From: Prevotella sp.
Lineage (GTDB): Bacteria > Bacteroidota > Bacteroidia > Bacteroidales > Bacteroidaceae
Assembly: GCA_017443345.1 (NCBI GenBank)
Contig: JAFSNR010000018.1
Location: 49,100-113,099, forward strand
Length of the DNA stretch: 64,000 nucleotides
Reading direction: 5' to 3'
The notes under the pieces are model-generated. The model did not search any database and had not been told where the DNA came from. It saw nothing but the letters and a program-made list of their open reading frames with translations. Positions 1 to 9,211 of the stretch are shown in pieces; the first letter of the stretch is position 1, and each line of letters begins with the position of its first letter. A program made the position numbers and the translations under genes.

Positions 1-1402
1 TACTGTCGCGGGCAGCGGGCTTCACTTTTTGCAGACTGTCACCTATGGGTTTCGCACGTTTGGGGATACCGCCAGTCTGGGTGAGGAACCTCAGGTAATT
101 GGAATAGGTATGGCTGGAGTAGGCCTTGAAGATGTTGTTGGCAAACAGGATGTCTGTAATCTGGTTCTCATGGACATAATCCACCATATTCTTTGTGAAG
201 TATCTGGAATCAACGACATGTACCTCTTCAAAGGAGTAGAAGAGATAGCCTGGCAGGGCATTGCCAAAGCTGTCCTTCAGTATCAGGAGCCTACGTCCGT
301 TCTGTGTTGACGTGCGGACACAGGTAATCTTGGTATCGCTGCCCATGAAGGTACAGTAAGCCCCACCACTGCCATCCTTAAAACGATAGAAGAACACACC
401 CTTATAAGGGCGCCCCATACCTATCACATGATAGTTCTCGTCAATGGTGTAGTTCGTATAAGTGGTGGTGTAACTCACACCTGTGGGTACATAATAGACA
501 AAGTCCTCAGGTGCCTTCTTGATGGCGATGTCCTGTGAATAGCCGTACATACTGCCCACATAGCCGTGTACCACCTTTCGTTCGTAGTCTGACAGTGGAC
601 GGAAGGGTACACCAGCCACCTCTGCGAACTTCTCGGCAGCATAATAGGCGCCTAATGGTGCCCAGTGGTGGTCTGTCCGCAGGAAGATGTCTTCATCGGC
701 ATGTTCACCTAAGGCTGCATAGATATCGACGGGCTTGACACCAGGCGAGAGATGGCTGATGACATTCTCGATGGTAGGCCGCTGAGGGCGCGTGCGATGG
801 CGCACCTTGTCTGGACAGTAATACTCCACTGCCGTGGGGATGACCATACAATAGACATTGACATCGGGGAAGGTGTCCTTATATTTATTGGCAGCCCTCG
901 CATAGCCAGTACAGCCCTTGGCAGTACCGCCATAGGCCATCAGGGCACGTACCTTCTCACCTGTGCCCACGATGATGATACCCGCATTGGCAATCTTGGC
1001 ATTCTCCTCAGCCGTGACATGGTTCTCATAGTTATAGGTGGAATCCTCCTTAGCCTCTTGAACCTCAGGGCTTTCCAAGGGGTTCGGACTCTCAGGCTCA
1101 GGATCGCTGGCAGCAGCGTGGAAGGTGATGTTCTCCTCGCCTGTCTGCATACGGATCAGGTCCTTGATCTCCATGCTGAGGGCCATGAAATAGTCGCGGA
1201 AAGGCTCACTGTCGCTGAACCAGGAAGACACCTCACTCGTAAACGAGCCGTCGATCAGCTTCTCAGGGCTGAAGACGGGGAACCGTTTCAGCTCGCGCTT
1301 CTCCAACTCGGAATAGCCACTCCGAGGGAAGGTGTTGAAGACCACTGCAAAGGCTGCGAACAACACCACGAAGAGGAAGATATAGGCCTTACTGAATCTC
1401 AT
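1..1402 (-). CDS. DHHW/AlgX-like surface polysaccharide acetylation protein, 3' end outside window
   Basis: An open frame begins with ATG at 1402 and stays open to the left edge (467 codons visible), so the C-terminus is missing. The N-terminus has one hydrophobic segment (about residues 7-20), giving a membrane-anchored periplasmic protein. A TDHHW motif followed by APLGAYYAA, and a later LLILKDSFGNALP block, are the hallmarks of the DHHW/AlgX/AlgJ SGNH-like family that works with MBOAT acyltransferases to O-acetylate exported polysaccharide. It is a paralogue of the next gene upstream in the operon: both share the VYCMVIP and DHHW regions. Its start overlaps that gene's stop by 14 nt, which suggests translational coupling. 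The exact polysaccharide is unknown. Confidence 0.85.
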   Translation of the reverse strand, partial: MRFSKAYIFLFVVLFAAFAVVFNTFPRSGYSELEKRELKRFPVFSPEKLIDGSFTSEVSSWFSDSEPFRDYFMALSMEIKDLIRMQTGEENITFHAAASDPEPESPNPLESPEVQEAKEDSTYNYENHVTAEENAKIANAGIIIVGTGEKVRALMAYGGTAKGCTGYARAANKYKDTFPDVNVYCMVIPTAVEYYCPDKVRHRTRPQRPTIENVISHLSPGVKPVDIYAALGEHADEDIFLRTDHHWAPLGAYYAAEKFAEVAGVPFRPLSDYERKVVHGYVGSMYGYSQDIAIKKAPEDFVYYVPTGVSYTTTYTNYTIDENYHVIGMGRPYKGVFFYRFKDGSGGAYCTFMGSDTKITCVRTSTQNGRRLLILKDSFGNALPGYLFYSFEEVHVVDSRYFTKNMVDYVHENQITDILFANNIFKAYSSHTYSNYLRFLTQTGGIPKRAKPIGDSLQKVKPAARDS

Positions 1403-2429
1403 GTCGCGTCGAGGATTTCTGGGTGAGATAACGTTCGTAGGCCTGCGAGGTCTTGGCCATCGAGGCGTGGATCAGGTTGTTGGCAAAGAGGATATCCGTA
1501 ATGGCGTGGCTGTTGACGAAGTCAACCATATTCTGCAGGAAATAGCGACAGTCCACGACATGGATCTCCTCAAACGACGAGAAGAGGTAGGGGGGCAGCG
1601 CATTGCCATAGCTGTCCTTGAGAATCAGCAGACGACGGTTGTTGCGGATGGCTGTCGTGACACTGGTGGTATTGGTATCACCCCCCATGAAGGTGCAATA
1701 GGCATTGCCGTCGCCATCCTCATAGTTGCGGAAGAAACTGAAGGGCTCAGGCTCACTGGCTGTCAGGAAACGTTTCCATCTTCTGCGCCCCACTTTCTTG
1801 GATTGTCGCTTGTAGGTGATATGTGTGGCCGTGAAGTCGGAGTCGCGTGGCACATAATAGACGAAGTCCTCTGGCGCATCCTTGACGGCCTTGTCGCGCG
1901 AGAAGGTATACATGCTGCCCACGTAGTTACGGATGGTGCGTGGCTCGTAGGCTGTCAGGTCCTTGAAATCCAAGCCTCCCACCTGGGCAAAATGTTTGGC
2001 AGCATAGTAGGCTCCTAGTGGCGCCCAGTGGTGGTCTGTACGCGAATAGATGGGTTCTGAGGCATGCGCCTGTAGGGTGTCGTAGATATCAACGGCATGG
2101 ACATCGGCTGAGAGTCGCGACAGGATATCATTGATGGCAGGGCGCTCTGCACACGTCCAACTCTGTACGGAGTCAGGACAGTAGAAGGCCACAGCATTGG
2201 GGATCACCATGCAGTAGACGTTCACATGGGGGAAGGTCTGCTTGTATCGATTGATGACGTCTGCATAGCCAATGCCGTTATCAGGATTGCCGCGATAGGG
2301 TTCTATGGCTCTGACGACCATCCCTGTATCAACGAGGATAATGCCACGACGGGCACGACGCACGTTCTGGGCTGTCATGAGACTGATCGTGGTTGTCAGC
2401 AGAAGGAATATGAGGAGCAGTCGTTTCAT
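1389..2429 (-). CDS. DHHW/AlgX-like protein, secreted
   Basis: I place the start at ATG 2429 because it opens a classic signal peptide (MKRLLLIFLLLTTTISLMTAQ region) and lies 10 nt after the MBOAT stop. A longer frame from 2477 would overlap the MBOAT gene and add a non-signal leader. The product is about 346 residues, with TDHHW at about residues 132-135 and a LILKDSYGNALP block further on. Both are family features of AlgX/AlgJ-type proteins thought to pass acetyl groups to polysaccharide in the periplasm. It lacks the long N-terminal spacer of its paralogue downstream, so the two may be a short and a long version produced by tandem duplication. The polysaccharide target is not visible. Confidence 0.85.
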   Translation of the reverse strand: MKRLLLIFLLLTTTISLMTAQNVRRARRGIILVDTGMVVRAIEPYRGNPDNGIGYADVINRYKQTFPHVNVYCMVIPNAVAFYCPDSVQSWTCAERPAINDILSRLSADVHAVDIYDTLQAHASEPIYSRTDHHWAPLGAYYAAKHFAQVGGLDFKDLTAYEPRTIRNYVGSMYTFSRDKAVKDAPEDFVYYVPRDSDFTATHITYKRQSKKVGRRRWKRFLTASEPEPFSFFRNYEDGDGNAYCTFMGGDTNTTSVTTAIRNNRRLLILKDSYGNALPPYLFSSFEEIHVVDCRYFLQNMVDFVNSHAITDILFANNLIHASMAKTSQAYERYLTQKSSTRHEIQ

Positions 2430-2439
2430 GGGCACATCG

Positions 2440-3891
2440 TTAGAATCGGGTGTAAATAAAAGCATTGTTGGTGGCACCCACTAACAGGGCGACACTGAGT
2501 ATCAGCAGGAAAGCTGAGATCGTCAGACGGGATACGAAGACAAGCGATCCATGCACCAGACTACCCTTGTGGGTGATGTAGAGCAGCAGATCGCCCATCC
2601 ACTGGCGCAGGGGCATGCAGAACAGCAGGCAAACCACCCAGAGCCAGCAATTGTCCATCAGACTGCTGATGGTTACAAAGTCGTGGAAGCTACCTGTCTG
2701 TCCGAAGCAGATCTCGAAGAAGCGGATCATCCTGCTGCTGTCGTCGAAATAGAAGATACCCCAGCCGATCACGACCAGTACCAGGCTGTAGAGGTGGAGC
2801 AGGGGAGAGGGAATATAGCGTTGTACGCGTAGGATGGTGTACTTCTCAAGGGTGACGATGAAGCCGAAGTAGACACCCCAGATGATGAAGTTCCACGAGG
2901 CGCCATGCCACATACCCGTGAGGAACCACACCACGAGGATGTTCAGCGCCTGATGGCTGCGGTTACCTCCCATGGGGATATAGACATAGTCGCGGAAGAA
3001 GCTGCCGAGTGAGATATGCCATCGTCGCCAGAAGTCCGTGATGGAGTTGCAGCAATAGGGATGGCGGAAGTTCTCGTTGAAGTGGAAGCCAAGACAACGT
3101 CCGAGACCTATCGCCATATCACTGTAACCTGAGAAGTCGAAGTAGATCTGCAGGGTGAAGGCCACGATACCTACCCACGAGCCCGTCGTCGTCAGGTCCT
3201 GAAGGTTATTGGCCAGGAACTGGTCTGAGATCTCTGACAACTGATTCGCCAGTATGACCTTCTTACCCAGACCAATCATAAAACGATAGATACCCTCAGC
3301 CACATCGCTGGAGGATACCTGGCGGTTGTGGATTTCACGGGCCACAGTGTTGTAGCGCACGATAGGACCCGCTATCAGCTGTGGGAACATCGAGATGTAG
3401 AGCAGCAGATTGCCGAAATGCCGTTGTACTGGGGCTTCACGATGATAGACATCGATCAGGTAGGAGATCGATTGGAACGTATAGAAGCTGATACCGATAG
3501 GCAGGGAGATTTTGGGGTCGGCCACCTCGATGCCAAGGGCATTCAGTTGTTGAGCGAAGAAACTCAGGTATTTGAAGGTGCTCAGAATCAGGATGTTCCC
3601 TATGAGACCTAAGGCCAATGCCCAGCGACGTGCACTTCCTGTCTGATGGTCGATACCAAGTCCTGCCAGATAGTTCACCAGCACACAGAACAGCATGAGG
3701 AACACATAGACGGGTTCGCCCCAGGCATAGAAGATCAGGGAGAAGATGACGAGTGTTGAGTTCTGGAACAGATGACAATGCTCTCCTGGCTCCTCCATGA
3801 GTATCTGGCTGTCAATCCAGGCAGCTGCCAGATAGGTCAAGGCAAATGCAGGGAGGAAGACGAACAGGAAGAACAAATCTGAAAATACCAT
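2440..3891 (-). CDS. MBOAT family O-acyltransferase (AlgI/PatA-like)
   Basis: This 483-residue polytopic membrane protein carries the MBOAT hallmarks: FWRRWHISLG, the FRDYVYIPMGGNR block, and MWHGASWNFIIWG, which contains the invariant His. In alginate-type systems this family moves acetyl groups from a cytoplasmic donor across the inner membrane to periplasmic AlgJ/AlgX-like partners. Two such partners follow directly and an SGNH hydrolase lies just upstream in the same operon (gap of about 11 nt). Length and motif order are normal for the family. The likely job is O-acetylation of an exported or capsular polysaccharide. Alanine loading as in DltB is unlikely, because no dltA/C/D is present. 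Confidence 0.92.
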   Translation of the reverse strand: MVFSDLFFLFVFLPAFALTYLAAAWIDSQILMEEPGEHCHLFQNSTLVIFSLIFYAWGEPVYVFLMLFCVLVNYLAGLGIDHQTGSARRWALALGLIGNILILSTFKYLSFFAQQLNALGIEVADPKISLPIGISFYTFQSISYLIDVYHREAPVQRHFGNLLLYISMFPQLIAGPIVRYNTVAREIHNRQVSSSDVAEGIYRFMIGLGKKVILANQLSEISDQFLANNLQDLTTTGSWVGIVAFTLQIYFDFSGYSDMAIGLGRCLGFHFNENFRHPYCCNSITDFWRRWHISLGSFFRDYVYIPMGGNRSHQALNILVVWFLTGMWHGASWNFIIWGVYFGFIVTLEKYTILRVQRYIPSPLLHLYSLVLVVIGWGIFYFDDSSRMIRFFEICFGQTGSFHDFVTISSLMDNCWLWVVCLLFCMPLRQWMGDLLLYITHKGSLVHGSLVFVSRLTISAFLLILSVALLVGATNNAFIYTRF

Positions 3892-3902
3892 GATCCCTGA
3901 CT

Positions 3903-4652
3903 TTATTGTTTTAATAATGTGGCAACCTCTTGGGCGATATAGGTGCCGATATGTTTTGCCCCAAGTTCTGTGGTGTGGGTACCGTCTTTTGTATCGACAG
4001 GCTCCTGGTCCAAACGGATCACACTGAGGTGAAGCAGTCTGCCACAGTCTTCTATCACATCACCAGCCCTAGTGATGTTGGCTCTACCTGCTGCCGCCGA
4101 CTGCATAGGGGTGAGCAGGATGATGCGTGCCTGAGGACAGACGGCTTGCAACAGTTCACAATCATAGCGAACCGACTCTGCCAGTGAGATGATCTGAGAT
4201 ATGGGGCGACATTTGAGATTGTCAATGGCGAAGGCCTCCTCTGCCGTGACGTCGAAGACCTTGGGCCTGTCCTTTTGGAACCAAGCATCGTTGGTGCCAG
4301 CCATCATCAGAATCAACTGGGGCTGAGGCTGCACACCGCTGTCAATGGCCTCTTTCAGCCGTTCTATCTGATTATAGATGACGTTGTCGTTACCCAAGAC
4401 ACCGATGTTCTCCAGCGTATTTCGCTTGGTGGCTGTCGTATTCGTCCAGGTGGCGCCACTACGGGCATAGCTCTTGATGGTGGCAGGAAGGAAAGCATCC
4501 TTGAACCATTTGTTCCACCCTCGGGGCTTGTCACAATTGTCTCCGCCAATCCAGGTGTTGGAGTCGCCGAGTATCGCCACGTCAATGGCCTGTTGCGCCC
4601 TCGTGGTGGGTGTTACGAACAATATCAGGAGTAGGATGATGAGCTGTTTCAT
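3903..4652 (-). CDS. SGNH/GDSL-type esterase, secreted
   Basis: This 249-residue protein has a signal peptide (residues 1-19). GDSNTW at residues 29-34 supplies the nucleophile Ser31. GTND at 119-122 is block III, and a DGTH motif near residue 227 supplies the Asp-His pair of block V. This is the SGNH hydrolase fold used by acetylxylan esterases, by polysaccharide O-acetyltransferase partners and by deacetylases. It is the first gene of the MBOAT-DHHW-DHHW operon, so it probably trims or transfers O-acetyl groups on the same polysaccharide. A standalone carbohydrate esterase role is possible but less likely given the context. Confidence 0.85.
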   Translation of the reverse strand: MKQLIILLLILFVTPTTRAQQAIDVAILGDSNTWIGGDNCDKPRGWNKWFKDAFLPATIKSYARSGATWTNTTATKRNTLENIGVLGNDNVIYNQIERLKEAIDSGVQPQPQLILMMAGTNDAWFQKDRPKVFDVTAEEAFAIDNLKCRPISQIISLAESVRYDCELLQAVCPQARIILLTPMQSAAAGRANITRAGDVIEDCGRLLHLSVIRLDQEPVDTKDGTHTTELGAKHIGTYIAQEVATLLKQ

Positions 4653-4666
4653 AGATAGTATGATCG

Positions 4667-6214
4667 TTATATGCCACGTTCTGCCCAGTCGCCACGATCC
4701 AAACTACGATAGCCAATGGCCTCGGCGATGTGGTAGGATTGTATCTGTGCTTGGCCTTCGAGGTCGGCAATGGTACGGGCCACCTTCAAGATACGGTTAT
4801 AGGCTCGTGCTGAGAGGGAGAGTCTTTCCATCGCCATACGGAGCATGTCCAGACTCTGGGTGTCAGGCTCTGCAAACTGGTGGATCATCTTTTCCGTCAT
4901 CTGTGCGTTGCAGTAGATACCTTTGAACGCCTTGTAACGTTCTTCTTGTATCTGACGGGCCTTGATAACGCGCTCACGGATGGCGGCACTGGGTTCGCCT
5001 GGCTGCATCTGTGAGAGTTGTGCAAAAGGAACGGCCTGAACCTCACAGTGGATGTCTATACGATCCATCAGCGGACCACTTATCTTCGAGAGATAACGGC
5101 TGATCTGTCCTGGGGTGCAGACGCAGTGGTGCGTGGGGTCCCCGTAGTAGCCGCAAGGGCAGGGATTCATCGAGGCCACGAACATAAACGAGCAGGGATA
5201 CTCCACCGTATACTTCGCCCTCGAGATAGTGATCTTTCGGTCTTCGAGCGGCTGACGAAGCACCTCAAGCGTCGACTTAGAAAATTCAGCTAATTCATCG
5301 AGAAAGAGCACTCCGTTATGGGCCATAGACACCTCCCCTGGAAGGGCTCTGTTGCCACCGCCTGTCATCGCCACCTGTGAGACGGTGTGGTGGGGACTGC
5401 GGAAGGGGCGCTGTGAGATCAGAGACGTGCCACTGCTGAGTTTGCCTGCCACGGAGTGTATCTGGGTGGTCTCCAGACTCTCTGCCAGCGATAGTGGGGG
5501 CAGGATGCTGGGCAGTCGTTTCGCCATCATCGACTTACCACTGCCAGGACTGCCGATCATAATCAGGTTGTGACCACCAGCAGCGGCCACCTCCAGGGCG
5601 CGCTTCACACTCTCCTGTCCTCTCACATCGGCAAAGTCGAGGTCGAAGCTGTATTGATGTTCGTAGAACTCCTTACGGGTATCGATGACGGTAGGCTCAT
5701 ACCGTTCTGCCCCGTTCATGAAACTGATGACGTCAGAGAGGTTCTCCATGCCATAGATGTCGAGATTGTTGACAACAGCCGCCTCGTTCACGTTCTCCAT
5801 GGGCACGATGAGGCCCTTGAACTTCTCCTGACGGGCACGGATAGCTACGGAGAGGGCACCGCTGACGGGTTTCAGCTTACCGTCGAGGCCCAGTTCGCCT
5901 ATCATCATATAGTCTGAGAGCATCGTCTCGCTCACCTTCCCATGAGCCGCCAGGATACCTACCGCCAGGGGCAGGTCGTAACTGCTGCCCTCCTTGCGGA
6001 TATCAGCAGGACTGAGGTTGATGGTCAGATCAGCGGTGGGAGGCTTGAAGCCGATGTTCGACATGGCAGCACGGATGCGGTCATAACTCTCCTTGACAGC
6101 GGTATCAGCCAGACCAGAAAGGTGGAACATGACGCCACGGGTCATGTTCACTTCAATGGTGATGGTCGTTGCCTCCAGCCCCATCACGGCTGCACAGAAT
6201 GTTTTGACCAGCAT
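4667..6214 (-). CDS. comM: YifB/ComM family Mg-chelatase-like AAA+ ATPase
   Basis: The 515-residue product has the full ComM layout. An N-terminal Lon-protease-like fold (about 1-170) is followed by a Mg-chelatase-type AAA+ module with Walker A GSPGSGKS at 221-228, LFLDELAEF as Walker B, and a Cys-rich NPCPCGYYG insert. A C-terminal Mg_chelatase_C region (ERLSLSARAYNRILKVARTI) completes it. ComM proteins are hexameric helicases that promote branch migration during natural transformation in several Gram-negative bacteria; the role in Bacteroidales is not established. It sits between the acetylation operon and a lipoprotein gene, with a 6-nt gap to the latter. Length is normal. Confidence 0.93.
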   Translation of the reverse strand: MLVKTFCAAVMGLEATTITIEVNMTRGVMFHLSGLADTAVKESYDRIRAAMSNIGFKPPTADLTINLSPADIRKEGSSYDLPLAVGILAAHGKVSETMLSDYMMIGELGLDGKLKPVSGALSVAIRARQEKFKGLIVPMENVNEAAVVNNLDIYGMENLSDVISFMNGAERYEPTVIDTRKEFYEHQYSFDLDFADVRGQESVKRALEVAAAGGHNLIMIGSPGSGKSMMAKRLPSILPPLSLAESLETTQIHSVAGKLSSGTSLISQRPFRSPHHTVSQVAMTGGGNRALPGEVSMAHNGVLFLDELAEFSKSTLEVLRQPLEDRKITISRAKYTVEYPCSFMFVASMNPCPCGYYGDPTHHCVCTPGQISRYLSKISGPLMDRIDIHCEVQAVPFAQLSQMQPGEPSAAIRERVIKARQIQEERYKAFKGIYCNAQMTEKMIHQFAEPDTQSLDMLRMAMERLSLSARAYNRILKVARTIADLEGQAQIQSYHIAEAIGYRSLDRGDWAERGI

Positions 6215-6220
6215 CTCGTA

Positions 6221-7231
6221 TTATTCAAGTAGCTCCTTGAGCTTATCAGTCATTTTCTGGTAGTTCAGTCTGCGGGCGATGATCTTTCCCTGTGCGTCAG
6301 CGACGATGTTGTCAGGCAGATAGGTCAGTCCTGTCTTCTGGAGGATAGGTGTCTCCCACATCTGTCCATCGCAGACGGTGCTCCACTTGATGGAGTCTCG
6401 CCCTATGATGCGCTGGCACTCCTTGAGGTTGGCATCCAGGCAGACGCTGATAATCTTCAGATCGTCGCCGTATTTGCTCTTCAGCCTGTTGAGCAGGTTC
6501 TGTATGGACATGCTTTCATAGTTGTAGGTGGCCCAGAGGGTGATGATGTTCACCTTACCGTTCAAATCTGACGACGACACACTGTTGCCGTTGACGTCCT
6601 TCGCTGAGAACGTGGGGATCTTCAGCCCTTTCTGGTTGATCTTGAGTCCCTCCACCTGTTTGCTCAGCTGTGCCAGCCCCTCGTCTTCAGGATTAGCCAG
6701 GCGTAGCACCTCTGTCATCTCGTGAGCCAACTGATAGTCAGCCTCTGGCGTGCGGATGAAATACCTGTCGAGGATATAGCGGCTGAGGGGCGATGTGGGG
6801 TTCTCCTTGATAAAGTCGCTGGCGACCTTGATGACCTCTGGTGGGGTCATCTGACTGGTCTGCAGTCTGAATGCCGTCATCTCCTTGTTCTCGGCCGTTC
6901 CCTTAATCTGTGTCTCTTTCAGGTGGGTGGCGTCACCCTCGATCGTGATGGTGGCACCAGGCATGGCGAAGACGGGCAGTTCCGAGAAGTTGGGGAATAC
7001 GAGGACGAAGGTCAGCGTATCTTCCAGAGGGATACGATATTCGAACTCACCTTTCTGCAGGCTGATGGTGTCCAGCTTGTGGCTTCCGTACGTACCATAG
7101 ATATACAGTTCGCCCTGGTTCATGCCTTTGAAGCTGCCCTGTATCCTGAAGACACCGCTTTTCTGACTGCATGACGCCATGAAAAGCAGACAGATGGATA
7201 AGGCGACGAATAAAGTTCTCCCTTTGATCAT
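6221..7231 (-). CDS. thioredoxin-fold lipoprotein (DUF4369 + TlpA-like) lacking the CxxC pair
   Basis: A 336-residue lipoprotein: the signal peptide ends in FMASC, so Cys21 would be lipidated. The N-terminal half (about 25-120) looks like the DUF4369 beta domain that precedes thioredoxin domains in many Bacteroidota proteins. The C-terminal part (about 200-336) follows the TlpA/redoxin pattern. Where the active site WCxxC is expected it reads WATYNYES (233-240), so both catalytic Cys are absent, although a cis-Pro-like TYLPD is kept. Disulfide exchange is therefore unlikely; a binding or structural role is possible. The next gene upstream ends immediately before this start, so they form one transcription unit. 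Confidence 0.8.
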   Translation of the reverse strand: MIKGRTLFVALSICLLFMASCSQKSGVFRIQGSFKGMNQGELYIYGTYGSHKLDTISLQKGEFEYRIPLEDTLTFVLVFPNFSELPVFAMPGATITIEGDATHLKETQIKGTAENKEMTAFRLQTSQMTPPEVIKVASDFIKENPTSPLSRYILDRYFIRTPEADYQLAHEMTEVLRLANPEDEGLAQLSKQVEGLKINQKGLKIPTFSAKDVNGNSVSSSDLNGKVNIITLWATYNYESMSIQNLLNRLKSKYGDDLKIISVCLDANLKECQRIIGRDSIKWSTVCDGQMWETPILQKTGLTYLPDNIVADAQGKIIARRLNYQKMTDKLKELLE

Positions 7232-8881
7232 TTACTTCTTCAGTTCGAGATCGTTCTCGGCATATTTGGCCAGTGAGGGATCCTTGCTGATAGCCTCTTT
7301 CAGGGCCTCGTTGGCATCTTTGGTGTTACCCATACGTGCACTGAGCAGCGCCTTCAGGTAGGCTGTCGTGGCATCCGGATTCTTCACGTACTTCAGCGTG
7401 GTGGCTGCGGTAGCGTAGTTCTTGTTCAGGATCTGAGCCAGGGCGGCACTGTTGCTGTAGATCTCTCCGAAGTCCTGTTCTGCCTGGGCATAGTTACCCT
7501 TGGCGAGGTTCAGGTTACCCATGATCTCTGCCAGACCGTTGGCACCTGTAGCACTGGCAATCAGCTGTTCAGCCTTGGCAATGTCACCATTCTTCAGAGC
7601 CAGCAGTCCCAGGTTGGCATTGGCCTCGGGCAGTCCTTGAGCCTTGTTGAAGCCATCCAGAAGGATCTCGGCACCCTTGACATAGCCGAGGGCGGCGATA
7701 TTGTTGTAGGCACGCTTGTCGTTGGGGTATACCGCAGTGGCGGTGTTATAGATCATCAACTTCTCGTCGAGATTGTCCTTGAGTGTAGCGGCATAGAGGA
7801 TCTCCTCGATGCTGAGCTGCTTGGGATCGGCTGCCAGCTGACTCAGGATCTGCTCGTCGCTGCGGCCAATGGTCTCGTAGTTGATGGTGAGGCGCGAACG
7901 GCGCAGCTGTGGCAGGATGCCGTCAGCCAGTTCACGGAAGGCTGAGCTGATATTTTTGATCTGCTGCTCACGCTCCTGGGGATCCTTGTACATCGAAAGC
8001 ACGCGCAGGATGATGTCCTTGTCCTGGATGTTGCTCGTCTTCACGAGTTCCTGGAAACCGTCCCAGTCCTGAGCCGTGTACTTGGCATCGACGGGGGCGT
8101 CCATCTTGATCTTCTTCAGCTCCTTGTTCACATACTGCTCCGACACCTTCTGACGCTCGTTGGCCAGCTTGTCGTTGATATTGAAGCCACCGTCTGGCGA
8201 TGCATAGGCTGACACCTCCACATTGTCGAGGGCCAGACGCTCGTGGTCGTCGTTGATCTGCTTCAACATCTTCACGAACTCCTGTACCGAGTTGTTCTTC
8301 AGCTCACTCTTGCGGAGGTTAGCCTGCTGGATGAGGAACTTGATGTTGGCCTCCTGCTTCTTCTTCGTGATGCGCTGGTAGGCATCCTGAGCGATGGCAG
8401 GCTGGGCAGAAGTGAGGGTACGCTTATAGAGTTCCGATGTGGCGATGACACCATCGGCCACCTTCACCTCGGGCACCTTCATCTGCTTCGAGCCGATACG
8501 TGCATCGAAGGTCAGGAACATCTCGGCCTTGTTGTCGTCGGCATAGGCGAAGTTGGTCTTCATCGTGTAGTTGCCACCCATCTTGTAGCTAATGGTCTGG
8601 TCGTTGCCCAGCACGCTCTCACCCTGGAAGGTGGCGGTATTGCCCTTGACGATGGTGCCGTTCGAATAGCGCAGTTCAGGAATGACGGTCACGACGGCCT
8701 TCTTTTTCATGTACTTCTCAGGGAAGTGGCCGTTGATGGTTGCGGGTACAGTCCCTGCCTGAGTCTCAAGCGGATTAGGGGTCACAGTGAAATTGTCTGC
8801 CGAGAGGGCTCCCAGTTTCGAACAGGAAGTGAAAAGCATCGCGGATGCCACTGACAGGAGGAGGTAGTTTCTTTTCTTCAT
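7232..8881 (-). CDS. TPR lipoprotein with OmpA-like segment
   Basis: I start at ATG 8881, where a lipoprotein signal peptide begins (MKKRNYLLLSVASAMLFTSC); the frame upstream of it is leader sequence reading towards the tRNA. The roughly 549-residue mature protein has a beta-rich N-terminal half. A segment around VSAYASPDGGFNINDKLANER resembles OmpA-type peptidoglycan-binding domains (a spaced Ala/Ser-rich strand followed by a LANER-like helix), and the C-terminal half is alpha-helical with TPR-like repeats (YAQAEQDFGEIY, ATAYLKALLSARMGN). It is probably an outer-membrane-associated scaffold. No catalytic motif is seen and no gene name can be given. Confidence 0.75.
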   Translation of the reverse strand: MKKRNYLLLSVASAMLFTSCSKLGALSADNFTVTPNPLETQAGTVPATINGHFPEKYMKKKAVVTVIPELRYSNGTIVKGNTATFQGESVLGNDQTISYKMGGNYTMKTNFAYADDNKAEMFLTFDARIGSKQMKVPEVKVADGVIATSELYKRTLTSAQPAIAQDAYQRITKKKQEANIKFLIQQANLRKSELKNNSVQEFVKMLKQINDDHERLALDNVEVSAYASPDGGFNINDKLANERQKVSEQYVNKELKKIKMDAPVDAKYTAQDWDGFQELVKTSNIQDKDIILRVLSMYKDPQEREQQIKNISSAFRELADGILPQLRRSRLTINYETIGRSDEQILSQLAADPKQLSIEEILYAATLKDNLDEKLMIYNTATAVYPNDKRAYNNIAALGYVKGAEILLDGFNKAQGLPEANANLGLLALKNGDIAKAEQLIASATGANGLAEIMGNLNLAKGNYAQAEQDFGEIYSNSAALAQILNKNYATAATTLKYVKNPDATTAYLKALLSARMGNTKDANEALKEAISKDPSLAKYAENDLELKK

Positions 8882-8953
8882 ATCTTGAGTCTTTAGTTTG
8901 TTTTTCTTCGTATATAAAACAATGAGCGGGCAGTCAGCCTCGCTCCATTGCTG

Positions 8954-9042
8954 TGGTGCCGCGAGCGGGACTCGAACCCGCACGACCGTTTCGGGTCAAG
9001 GGATTTTAAGTCCCTCGTGTCTACCAATTCCACCATTGCGGC
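8954..9042 (-). tRNA. tRNA-Leu (anticodon UAA), CCA encoded
   Basis: The minus strand folds as a class II tRNA. It has an acceptor stem from GCCGCAA, a D arm with GGAATTGGTAGAC, an anticodon loop ACTTAAAAT giving UAA, a long variable arm, a T arm GCGGG-TTCGAGT-CCCGC, discriminator A and an encoded CCA at 8954-8956. One acceptor pair (position 6-67) reads A-C, a mismatch that is tolerated in some tRNAs. Confidence 0.95.
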
Positions 9043-9078
9043 GCCCGATATGCTCGAGCTTTACGGCTTTTGCGAGTG

Positions 9079-9109
9079 CAAAGGTAGCAAGTTTTCTCCG
9101 AATAGCCAA
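9079..9109 (-). promoter_or_regulatory. promoter of tRNA-Leu
   Basis: On the minus strand TTG (9109-9107), a 20-nt spacer and TACCTTTG (9086-9079) match the Bacteroidota sigma-70 pattern. The box lies about 37 nt upstream of the mature tRNA 5' end. Confidence 0.75.
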
Positions 9110-9161
9110 ACTTTTTACACATTATTTAATAATATAATAAGCAAATTACGAAACATTGTTG

Positions 9162-9169
9162 TATCTTTG
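9162..9169 (+). promoter_or_regulatory. candidate -7 box reading into array A
   Basis: TATCTTTG followed by GCA is a good Bacteroidota -7 element facing right, 43 bp before the tandem array at 9212. No clear TTG lies at -33. If active, it would transcribe the array. It diverges from the tRNA-Leu promoter. Confidence 0.45.
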
Positions 9170-9211
9170 CAGCCAAAACAGGACAAATGCAGAAAGTAGA
9201 ACCCATGAGTT

